NCBI GenBank assembly: GCA_910586745.1
Contig: CAJUJZ010000041.1
Span: 1 to 17,095, forward strand
Source: an uncultured Mucispirillum sp.
GTDB lineage: Bacteria; Chrysiogenota; Deferribacteres; Deferribacterales; Mucispirillaceae
Length of the DNA: 17,095 bases
Direction of reading: 5' to 3'
The notes beneath the pieces are model-generated. The model was not told the DNA's origin and ran no database searches. It saw nothing but the letters and a program-made list of their open reading frames with translations. A program made the position numbers and the translations under genes. Shown in pieces: positions 1 to 6,620 of the stretch; position 1 is the first letter of the stretch; each line of letters opens with the position of its first letter.

Positions 1-106
1 ATTATAAATCGGCTAATGATATATTTTATGAGAACTTAAAACTTCTGCTTAAATTGCTGCAATCGTTTTTAGATTTTACATTTCATATTATTTTAAGTAA
101 AATTTA

Positions 107-135
107 TTGCTACAACAATTATTTTGTGATATATT
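107..135 (+). promoter_or_regulatory. Putative sigma70-type promoter of the psd-pssA-leuA operon
   Basis: A -35 element TTGCTA (107-112) is followed after 17 bp by TATATT (130-135). A TG dinucleotide at 127-128 makes it an extended -10. Initiation would fall near 142, about 12 nt before the Shine-Dalgarno TGAGG (154-158) of psd. Bases 1-106 upstream contain no gene that I recognise. Confidence 0.5.
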
Positions 136-163
136 AACATAACTATATTTATGTGAGGTCATT

Positions 164-781
164 ATGATTGCTAAAGAAGGATATCCGTTTATTATAGGTG
201 CATTAGTTGCAACTATTCTATTTTATATTATTCCATGGTTTATATGGGTTACTATATCTATACTGCTGCTTGCATTATTTTTATGGTTTTTTAGAGACCC
301 TGAAAGAAATACACCAATTGAGCAGGATATTGCGGTATCTGCTGCTGATGGTAAAGTAGTAGAGGTGGAAGAAGTAGAGTTTAAAGGCGAAAAATATAAA
401 AAAGTTGGCGTATTTATGAATATATTTTCTGTTCATGTAAACAGGACACCAGTTACTGGAACGGTTACGACTATTGAGCATATTCCAGGCAAATTTGTAA
501 ATGCCAGCCGTAAAGATGCTTCTATTATTAATGAAAGAAATATTATTACATTTGATACAAAATATGGTAAAGTTATTACTGTTCAGGTTGCAGGACTTGT
601 GGCAAGAAGAACTGTAAGCTATGTTAAAGAGGGCGATTTAATGGCAACAGGTGACAGGTTTGGTATGATTAAATTTTCTTCGCGTGTAGACCATTACTTC
701 CCATTATCTGCAGAAATTCAAGTAGAAGTTGATGATGAAGTAAAAGCAGGCGAAAGTATTATTGCTAAATTTAATGACTAA
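164..781 (+). CDS. psd: Phosphatidylserine decarboxylase proenzyme, short type
   Basis: Decarboxylates phosphatidylserine to phosphatidylethanolamine at the cytoplasmic membrane, using a pyruvoyl group made by self-cleavage. The 205-residue protein has the length of the short (PSD-A) bacterial form. Two hydrophobic segments lie at about residues 8-43, followed by the family WFFRDPER motif. The expected catalytic Asp is in AADGKV (D62), the His in VHVNR (H91) and the nucleophilic Ser in FSSRVD (S173). Family members normally have Gly-Ser at the cleavage point; here it reads Ser172-Ser173, which is unusual. The start is supported by the SD TGAGG 5 nt upstream. The next gene, pssA, makes its substrate and lies 19 bp downstream. 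Confidence 0.95.
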   Translation: MIAKEGYPFIIGALVATILFYIIPWFIWVTISILLLALFLWFFRDPERNTPIEQDIAVSAADGKVVEVEEVEFKGEKYKKVGVFMNIFSVHVNRTPVTGTVTTIEHIPGKFVNASRKDASIINERNIITFDTKYGKVITVQVAGLVARRTVSYVKEGDLMATGDRFGMIKFSSRVDHYFPLSAEIQVEVDDEVKAGESIIAKFND

Positions 782-800
782 AAATATGTCAAGGTAAAAA

Positions 801-1607
801 ATGAGTATGTTTTCTTCAAAAACAGGTAAATTAAATATGACACTTCGCAACAGGAATATTATACTGCCTAATTTTATTACTATTTTGGGGCTTTTATGCG
901 GAGTATATTCTATTATGCTTTCAGTAGGCAGCAGGATAGTAGAAGGTGATAATTTTGTGTATGCTGCATATTTTCTACTGTTAGCTGCTTTTTTTGACGG
1001 CATAGATGGAAAAGTAGCCCGCATTGTTAATGGCACAAGTGATTTTGGTGTACAGCTTGATTCTTTATGTGATATGGTATCATTTGGAGTAGCACCAGCT
1101 ATACTTGTTTATGAGTGGCTTTTAAAAGGTTTTGACAGAGTAGGTATTGTGGCAGTATTTTTATTTGTAGCCTGTGGTGCATTAAGGCTTGCACGCTTTA
1201 ATGTGCAGAGTGGTAAAATAAGCAATGTATATTTTGTAGGGCTTCCTATCCCTGCAGCTGCTGCATTTATTGCTATAAGTGTTCTTTTTATACATAAACT
1301 TGGTCTTGATATAGAGAAAGCTGCTTTATCTGTATTTTTCCTTGTAAGTATATATCTGCTTGCATTTTTAATGGTAAGCACAGTCCCTTTTTTCAGCTTT
1401 AAAAAAATGAGCTATTTTAAGGCGCGTCCATTTCAAGCACTAATAATTATTGTTATTTTCATATCTATTTTAGTGCTTTATTTTGAAGTAGTATCATTTA
1501 TTATGATTACTACATATATCACTATTGGCCTGCTGCTTGCAATTTTTAAAATGATAAAAGGCAAACCAAAAACAGCAGAAGAAAACAATCAGCAGCAGGA
1601 AAATTAA
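801..1607 (+). CDS. pssA: CDP-diacylglycerol--serine O-phosphatidyltransferase
   Basis: Transfers serine to CDP-diacylglycerol to give phosphatidylserine, the substrate of the psd product encoded immediately upstream. The 268-residue protein is polytopic. It carries a perfect CDP-alcohol phosphatidyltransferase signature DG-x2-AR-x8-G-x3-D-x3-D: D69 G70, A73 R74, G83, D87, D91. Several hydrophobic helices follow the signature, and the tail is hydrophilic and rich in Lys, Glu and Gln. A weak SD (AAGG, 791-794) precedes the ATG at 801. A second ATG two codons on (807) cannot be excluded. The gene lies between psd and leuA with short gaps and is probably co-transcribed with both. Confidence 0.95.
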   Translation: MSMFSSKTGKLNMTLRNRNIILPNFITILGLLCGVYSIMLSVGSRIVEGDNFVYAAYFLLLAAFFDGIDGKVARIVNGTSDFGVQLDSLCDMVSFGVAPAILVYEWLLKGFDRVGIVAVFLFVACGALRLARFNVQSGKISNVYFVGLPIPAAAAFIAISVLFIHKLGLDIEKAALSVFFLVSIYLLAFLMVSTVPFFSFKKMSYFKARPFQALIIIVIFISILVLYFEVVSFIMITTYITIGLLLAIFKMIKGKPKTAEENNQQQEN

Positions 1608-1620
1608 TTAGGAGTTAATA

Positions 1621-3144
1621 ATGCGTAAATTAATATTTTTTGATACAACTTTAAGAGATGGTGAACAGTGCCCAGGTTTCAGTATGACTACTGATGAAAA
1701 AATACGCCTTGCACTGCAGCTTGAAAGGCTTGGAGTAGATGTCATAGAAGCAGGCTTTCCAGCATCATCATCTGGTGATTTTGAAGCTGTGCAGAAAATA
1801 TCATCACTTGTAAAAAATTCAAGTATTTGCGGACTTTCCCGTGCTAATAAAAAAGATATAGAAGCAGTGTATGAAGCTACAAAAAATACAGCTCGTCCAA
1901 GAATTCATACATTTATAGCAACTTCTGATATCCACATGAAACATAAGCTTAAAAAATCAAGGGAGGAAGTTATGGAACTTGCCCGTGATGCAGTCAGATT
2001 TGCAAGAAACTTATGTGATGATGTAGAATTTAGTGCAGAGGATGCTTTAAGAAGTGACCCAGACTTCTTATATCAAATAATAGATGCAGTTATTAAAGAA
2101 GGTGCTGGCACAATTAACCTGCCGGATACTGTAGGATATATTATGCCTGATGAAATATATGCACTTTTTTCTGGTGTAAAAAATAATGTTGCAAATATAG
2201 ATAAAGTAGTGCTCAGCACTCATAACCATGATGATTTAGGTATGGGGGTTGCAAACTCACTTGCTGCAATAAGAGCAGGTGCAGACCAAGTGGAATGTAC
2301 CATAAACGGTATAGGCGAGCGTGCCGGCAACTCTGCTCTTGAAGAAATCTGTATGGCTATAAATGTTAGAAAAGATTTCTACAAAGATATAGAAACAACA
2401 ATAAATACTACAGAAATATATAAAACGAGCAGAATGATTACAAGCATAACTGGTGTAGATGTGCAGCCAAATAAAGCAATTGTTGGTAAAAACGCTTTTG
2501 CTCATGAATCAGGCATACATCAGGACGGCGTATTAAAAGAACCCTCAACTTATGAAATAATGACTGCAAAAAGTGTAGGCATTATGAAAAATTCTCTTGT
2601 GCTTGGAAAACATTCTGGCAGGGCAGCATTTAAAGCAAGGCTTGCAGAGATGGGCTACACTTTAGATGATAAACATTTAGAGAAAGCATTTGTTACATTT
2701 AAAGATTTAGCAGATAAAAAGAAAGAAATATTTGATGAAGATTTAGAAGCTATAGTTTTAGGTAAATTAAGCGATGCTAAAAAATATTATGAACTTGATT
2801 ATGTTGGATTTAACAGTGGCTCAGGTCTAATAGCTACAGCAACATTAAGGCTTAAAAAAGATACTGGTGAAATATTAACTGATTCTTCTACTGGTGAAGG
2901 ACCGGTTGATGCAGCATTTAAAGCTGTTGAAAGAATATCAGGCTATGAAGGCAGGCTTAAAAATTATAAAATTAATGCAGTAACTCAAGGAAAAGATGCT
3001 CAAGGTGAAGTTACAGTGATTGCAGAATTTGCAAAAAGCGGTATAGAAGTGCTTGGTAAAGGATACTCTACAGATGTATTAATAGCATCTGTGGAAGCAT
3101 ATATTAATGCACTTAATAACTATATCAGCAGAATAGAAAAATAG
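1621..3144 (+). CDS. leuA: 2-isopropylmalate synthase
   Basis: Condenses acetyl-CoA with 2-oxoisovalerate, the committed step of leucine synthesis. The 507 residues show the HMGL-like TIM barrel with LRDGEQ (11-16), NLPDTVGY (166-173), HNHDDLGMG (201-209) and GIGERAGN (230-237). Likely metal ligands are D13, H201, H203 and N237. The C-terminal part (from about residue 380) fits the LeuA allosteric domain, the usual site of leucine feedback. Citramalate synthase and homocitrate synthase are related. The length, the CPGFSM segment after the first motif and the motif set favour LeuA. SD GGAG (1611-1614) is 6 nt before the ATG, and the gap to pssA is 13 bp. Confidence 0.9.
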   Translation: MRKLIFFDTTLRDGEQCPGFSMTTDEKIRLALQLERLGVDVIEAGFPASSSGDFEAVQKISSLVKNSSICGLSRANKKDIEAVYEATKNTARPRIHTFIATSDIHMKHKLKKSREEVMELARDAVRFARNLCDDVEFSAEDALRSDPDFLYQIIDAVIKEGAGTINLPDTVGYIMPDEIYALFSGVKNNVANIDKVVLSTHNHDDLGMGVANSLAAIRAGADQVECTINGIGERAGNSALEEICMAINVRKDFYKDIETTINTTEIYKTSRMITSITGVDVQPNKAIVGKNAFAHESGIHQDGVLKEPSTYEIMTAKSVGIMKNSLVLGKHSGRAAFKARLAEMGYTLDDKHLEKAFVTFKDLADKKKEIFDEDLEAIVLGKLSDAKKYYELDYVGFNSGSGLIATATLRLKKDTGEILTDSSTGEGPVDAAFKAVERISGYEGRLKNYKINAVTQGKDAQGEVTVIAEFAKSGIEVLGKGYSTDVLIASVEAYINALNNYISRIEK

Positions 3145-3159
3145 AGCATTAAACTTTGT

Positions 3160-3176
3160 GCGACAAATAATGTCGC
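3160..3176. promoter_or_regulatory. Perfect palindrome at the recA promoter: candidate LexA operator or short terminator
   Basis: GCGACA, 5 bp (AATAA), then TGTCGC: a perfect 6-bp inverted repeat, unusually G+C-rich for the surrounding spacer. It ends one base before the proposed recA -35 element and 44 bp before the recA start, the position expected for an SOS repressor site. It is also followed by TTTT (3177-3180), so it could instead act as a weak intrinsic terminator of the leuA operon. It matches none of the LexA box consensuses I know, so the operator reading is inference. Confidence 0.4.
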
Positions 3177-3177
3177 T

Positions 3178-3205
3178 TTTACTGGTTATTAAGTTATATT
3201 AAAAT
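3178..3205 (+). promoter_or_regulatory. Putative recA promoter
   Basis: TTTACT (3178-3183), a 16-bp spacer and TAAAAT (3200-3205). Each hexamer is close to the sigma70 consensus (4/6 and 5/6). The SD GGAGG at 3212-3216 follows directly, so the leader would be short. The spacing and the adjoining palindrome are the reasons for choosing this pair over the overlapping TATATT at 3195-3200. Confidence 0.4.
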
Positions 3206-3220
3206 TATTATGGAGGCAAA

Positions 3221-4273
3221 ATGGACAGCGATAAAAAGAAAGCGTTAGAGCTTGCTCTTGGCAAAATAGAAAAAGATTTTGGTAAAGGCTCACTTATGCG
3301 TTTAGGAGATAAGCCTGATGAAAAAATACCAGTAATACCTACTGGTGCTTTATCATTAGATATTGCTTTAGGTATAGGTGGCGTGCCTAGAGGAAGAATT
3401 ATAGAAATATATGGTGCAGAATCAAGTGGTAAAACTACAATAGCACTTCATATTATTGCAGAAGCACAAAAAATGGGTGGAGTTGCAGCATTTATTGATG
3501 CAGAACATGCACTTGATCCAACCTATGCTGCCGCAATAGGTGTTGATACTGATAATCTGCTAGTTTCTCAGCCAGATAATGGAGAATCTGCTCTTGAAAT
3601 AACAGAAACACTTGTAAGAAGCGGTGCTATTGATGTTATAGTTGTAGACTCTGTTGCTGCCCTTACTCCAAAAGCAGAAATTGAAGGTGATATGGGCGAT
3701 GCTCATATGGGTTTACAGGCACGCCTTATGAGTCAGGCATTAAGAAAATTAACTGCTATTGTAAATAAATCAAAAACATGCCTTATATTTATTAACCAGA
3801 CTCGTATGAAACTTGGTGTTATGTTTGGCAACCCAGAAACTACTACAGGTGGTAATGCATTAAAATTCTATGCATCAGTTAGAATGGAAGTTAAAAAAGG
3901 CAATCAGGTAAAAGAAAAAGAAGAGGTTGTTGCAAATAAAATTACTGTAAAAGTAGTTAAAAATAAAATGTCTCCGCCATTTAGAAAAGCAGAATTTGAT
4001 GTGCTTTTTGGTAAAGGTATATCAAACGAAAGTATTATTTTAGGTATGGCAGTTGATGCAGGTATCGTTCAGAAATCAGGTGCGTGGTTTTCTATGAATG
4101 ATACAAAACTTGGTCAGGGTGAAGTTAATGCAAGAGTATATTTAGAGCAGAATCCTGATGTTACAAATTTAATAGAAACACAGTTAAGAACAAAATATAA
4201 TATTGAAATCCCTGGTGAAGCACAGGACACACCAGCAGAAAAACCAGCTAAAAAGGAAGAAACTGAAAAATAA
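3221..4273 (+). CDS. recA: Recombinase RecA
   Basis: The ATP-dependent strand-exchange protein of homologous recombination, and the co-protease that triggers LexA self-cleavage. The 350 residues are full length. Walker A is GAESSGKTT (65-73) and Walker B is VIVVDSVAAL (139-147 region). The glutamate of the FIDAEHALDP segment, the mobile loop IEGDMGDAHMGLQARLMS and the loop FGNPETTTGGNALKF are all intact. The C-terminal tail is charged (Glu/Lys-rich), as is usual. The SD GGAGG lies 4 nt before the ATG. Normally recX would follow closely; here a methyltransferase gene starts 3 bp after the stop and recX lies 1.4 kb further on. Confidence 0.98.
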   Translation: MDSDKKKALELALGKIEKDFGKGSLMRLGDKPDEKIPVIPTGALSLDIALGIGGVPRGRIIEIYGAESSGKTTIALHIIAEAQKMGGVAAFIDAEHALDPTYAAAIGVDTDNLLVSQPDNGESALEITETLVRSGAIDVIVVDSVAALTPKAEIEGDMGDAHMGLQARLMSQALRKLTAIVNKSKTCLIFINQTRMKLGVMFGNPETTTGGNALKFYASVRMEVKKGNQVKEKEEVVANKITVKVVKNKMSPPFRKAEFDVLFGKGISNESIILGMAVDAGIVQKSGAWFSMNDTKLGQGEVNARVYLEQNPDVTNLIETQLRTKYNIEIPGEAQDTPAEKPAKKEETEK

Positions 4274-4276
4274 GCT

Positions 4277-5071
4277 ATGGATGCATGCTTAAATATGAAA
4301 AATAAAGACAGTCTGCTGCCTGCTTTTAAGTATAATGACATACAATTATATTGCACATCAGCACTTGACATTAAAAGTATGAAAAGTGATAGTATTGATT
4401 TATTTATTACATCACCACCTTACAATGTAGGTATAGAATATAATTCAATAACAGATGATAATGATTATGAATTATATCTAGAATTTACTGAAAAATGGCT
4501 TTATAATTGTTTTCTATGGGGTAAAAATGGAGCTAGGCTATGCTTGAATATTCCTTTGGATAAGAATAAAGGCGGCATTCAAAGTGTTAGTTCTGATTTT
4601 ATTCAAATAGCAAAAAAAATTGGTTGGAAATACCATACAACAATAGTATGGAATGAGAGTAATATATCACGAAGAACAGCATGGGGAAGCTGGTTAAGTG
4701 CATCTGCTCCATATGTTATTGCACCTGTTGAAGTAATTGTTATATTGTATAAAAATACATGGAAAAAAACATATAAAGGGATAAGTGATATAAGCAAAAG
4801 TGAATTTTTAGAATGGACAAATGGATTATGGTCTTTTAATGGTGAATCAAAAAAAAGAATAGGTCATCCAGCTCCATTTCCAAGAGAATTACCTAAAAGG
4901 TGTATTAAACTATTCAGCTATGTAAATGATGTAGTGTGTGATCCATTTAATGGCAGTGGAACAACAATGATAGAAGCATTTGTAAATAATAGACAGTTTA
5001 TTGGATTAGAAATTGATGAAGATTACTGCTCACTATCAATTAATAGAATAAATACTTTTATTAACCAATGA
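4277..5071 (+). CDS. DNA amino-methyltransferase (N4-cytosine or N6-adenine), beta class, of a type II restriction-modification pair
   Basis: Modifies a DNA base with S-adenosylmethionine to protect host sites from the nuclease encoded next. In 264 residues the catalytic motif TSPPYN (45-50) comes first and the SAM-binding motif DPFNGSGTT (222-230) comes near the C-terminus. This order defines the beta class. HPAPFP (197-202) precedes the SAM motif, as in related enzymes. SPPY is common in N4-cytosine enzymes but also occurs in N6-adenine ones, so base and target site remain open. The ATG lies 3 bp after the recA stop without a well-spaced SD, suggesting translational coupling to recA. A second ATG at 4295 is possible. 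The gene overlaps the nuclease gene by 4 bp (ATGA). Glutamine is mostly CAA (4 of 5), unlike recA (1 of 11). Confidence 0.9.
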   Translation: MDACLNMKNKDSLLPAFKYNDIQLYCTSALDIKSMKSDSIDLFITSPPYNVGIEYNSITDDNDYELYLEFTEKWLYNCFLWGKNGARLCLNIPLDKNKGGIQSVSSDFIQIAKKIGWKYHTTIVWNESNISRRTAWGSWLSASAPYVIAPVEVIVILYKNTWKKTYKGISDISKSEFLEWTNGLWSFNGESKKRIGHPAPFPRELPKRCIKLFSYVNDVVCDPFNGSGTTMIEAFVNNRQFIGLEIDEDYCSLSINRINTFINQ

Positions 5072-5670
5072 GTAAAGATATGCAAAAGAAAATAACACAG
5101 TTAGAGCTGTTAAAAGAATATTTTATGAAATATCCAAACAAACACATAAAACATCCAGAAGTTGTAGATTGGGTAACTAGTGAATGGGAAAAAATGACAG
5201 GTGAAAAGTTTAGAGACCCAGATAGATGTATACGCTCATTAGCTCAACAAGGTTTTTTACAGAAAATAGGAAAAGGTATATATTGCTATAATCCTGAATA
5301 TGCACATAAGAGATATGATTTAGAAGATTTTACACAATCTCAAAAAAAAGAAATTTTAGAAAGAGATGAATATAAATGTGTAATATGCGGTATGGGATTA
5401 AAGGAAGGTGTTGAATTACATGTAGACCATATAAAACCAAAAGATTTTGGAGGCAAAGCAGTTATTGAAAATGGTCAAACATTATGTTCTAGACATAATT
5501 TTTTAAAAAAGAATTTAAAACAAACAGAAACTGGTAAAAAAATGTTTATAAAGATGCTTGAGAGTGTTAATTATACAAACGATACTGAATTAAAAGCATT
5601 TCTAGAAGATGTATTAAAAGTGTATGAAAAACACAATATAAATGGTCATATTGTATGGAAAAAGGAATAA
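5068..5670 (+). CDS. Putative type II restriction endonuclease: N-terminal winged helix plus HNH nuclease
   Basis: Probable restriction partner of the upstream methyltransferase. The 200-residue protein has two visible parts. Residues 10-75 look like a winged helix-turn-helix and end in the wing-like KIGKGIYCYNP. Residues 95-150 form an HNH (beta-beta-alpha-metal) nuclease: CVIC (104-107), HVDH (118-121), N135, then CSRHN (140-144). The likely zinc ligands are C104, C107, C140 and H143. H121 or H118 is the likely catalytic His and N135 the central Asn. The gene starts inside the methyltransferase stop (ATGA) and its last codons carry the SD of recX. An HNH protein with no restriction activity remains possible, but pairing with a methyltransferase makes restriction the best call. 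The target sequence cannot be told. Confidence 0.75.
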   Translation: MSKDMQKKITQLELLKEYFMKYPNKHIKHPEVVDWVTSEWEKMTGEKFRDPDRCIRSLAQQGFLQKIGKGIYCYNPEYAHKRYDLEDFTQSQKKEILERDEYKCVICGMGLKEGVELHVDHIKPKDFGGKAVIENGQTLCSRHNFLKKNLKQTETGKKMFIKMLESVNYTNDTELKAFLEDVLKVYEKHNINGHIVWKKE

Positions 5671-5674
5671 AATA

Positions 5675-6124
5675 ATGGCATCAATTGGGCTTAGCTATGC
5701 TTATAAACTGCTCAGTATAAGAGATTATTTTAAAAATGAACTTTATGATAAAATAGAAAAAAAGTGTGGCAGTTTAGAAGCAGAAAAAGCAGTTGCAGAA
5801 ATGGAGCAGGCAGGCTTTATTAATGATGAAAGAACTGCATATAACTATATTAGAGCAAAGCTGAAGTCAGGGTATGGACCATACTATATTTATAATAAGC
5901 TTTATTTAAAAGGCTGCCATAAAGGTATTTCTGATATAGAAGAAGTGGCAGAAAAAGAAAATATTAATATGGAAGAATACATATTAAAATACAGCAAAAG
6001 ATATATAAAAAAAGAAAGTGATGACCCATATAAAGACTATATTAAGTGCTTAAACTTTTTGAAAAATAAAGGATATGCACCAAATGTGGTAATGCAGATA
6101 ATTAAAAAAGAGGATTTTGAATAA
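5675..6124 (+). CDS. recX: Regulatory protein RecX
   Basis: RecX binds RecA filaments and limits RecA activity. The 149-residue protein is all-helical and shows the family pattern FINDERTAYNYIRAKLKSG followed by YGPYYIYNKLYLKG, with further weak three-helix repeats toward the C-terminus. It is rather divergent, so the call also rests on position within the recA neighbourhood. I place the start at ATG 5675, not at the in-frame ATG 5642 inside the nuclease gene: 5675 has the SD AAGGA (5662-5666) at good spacing, and the protein then begins just ahead of the conserved region. It overlaps the rplI start by one base (TAATG). Confidence 0.8.
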   Translation: MASIGLSYAYKLLSIRDYFKNELYDKIEKKCGSLEAEKAVAEMEQAGFINDERTAYNYIRAKLKSGYGPYYIYNKLYLKGCHKGISDIEEVAEKENINMEEYILKYSKRYIKKESDDPYKDYIKCLNFLKNKGYAPNVVMQIIKKEDFE

Positions 6125-6570
6125 TGAAAGTAATTTTTTTAAAAAATGTAAAAGGTGTTGCAAGCGAAGGTGATATTAAGGAAGTAAAAGAAGGATATGC
6201 AAAAAACTTCCTTTTTAAACAAAAATTAGCATTAGAGGCAACCACTGCTAATATGAAAGCACATGAAGAAAAGCTTGAATCAATAAAAGAACAGGAAAAA
6301 TTAAAAGTAGCAGAAGCTAAAGCATTAGCAGAAAAATTAAAAACTATTACAATAGAATTTGCTTTAAAAGCAGGAGATACTGGCAGACTTTATGGTGCAG
6401 TTACAAGCCAGGAAATTTCTGATGCACTTGCAAAACAAGGGCTTCCTGTTGATAAAAAATTATTTGATATGAAAGAGCCTATCAAAGAAGCAGGCACTCA
6501 CACTGTAAAAGTAAATATTTATAAAGAAGTAAAAAGTCAATTAACTGTTATAATTAATGCCATTAACTAG
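6124..6570 (+). CDS. rplI: 50S ribosomal protein L9
   Basis: Binds 23S rRNA at the base of the L1 stalk. The 148-residue length is typical. The N-terminal domain reads MKVIFLKNVKGVASEGDIKE, then EGYAKNFLF, the L9 signature with the conserved glycines and the rRNA-binding aromatic and Asn residues. A long central helix rich in Lys, Glu and Ala (about 40-75) connects to the C-terminal domain. The start overlaps the recX stop by one base; GAGGA about 10 nt upstream can serve as SD. The rplI-dnaB order is common in bacteria. Confidence 0.97.
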   Translation: MKVIFLKNVKGVASEGDIKEVKEGYAKNFLFKQKLALEATTANMKAHEEKLESIKEQEKLKVAEAKALAEKLKTITIEFALKAGDTGRLYGAVTSQEISDALAKQGLPVDKKLFDMKEPIKEAGTHTVKVNIYKEVKSQLTVIINAIN

Positions 6571-6592
6571 AGCAGCCTTGTTGTAATATAAT
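6563..6592 (+). promoter_or_regulatory. Putative dnaB promoter overlapping the end of rplI
   Basis: TTAACT (6563-6568), an 18-bp spacer and a perfect TATAAT (6587-6592). The -35 half lies in the last codons of rplI. Initiation near 6599 would leave a 22-nt leader containing the SD AGGTGA (6610-6615). Confidence 0.45.
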
Positions 6593-6620
6593 TTTACCAT
6601 TTATATCATAGGTGAAAGTT

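Noticed and set aside
3..137. Open frame of 44 codons at the left edge, possibly the end of an upstream gene
   Set aside because: The translation is low-complexity and hydrophobic, resembles no family that I know, and overlaps the best psd promoter. An open run this long is not rare by chance in such AT-rich DNA.
1621..3144. Citramalate or homocitrate synthase instead of LeuA
   Set aside because: The motif set, the length and the regulatory domain fit LeuA best. Residual uncertainty is reflected in the confidence.
4277..5071. 5-methylcytosine methyltransferase
   Set aside because: There is no PCQ/ENV catalytic motif. The SPPY motif and motif order show an exocyclic-amino methyltransferase.
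5642..5674. Longer recX starting at the upstream in-frame ATG
   Set aside because: The extension lies inside the nuclease gene, has no SD and does not resemble RecX. ATG 5675 has a well-placed AAGGA.
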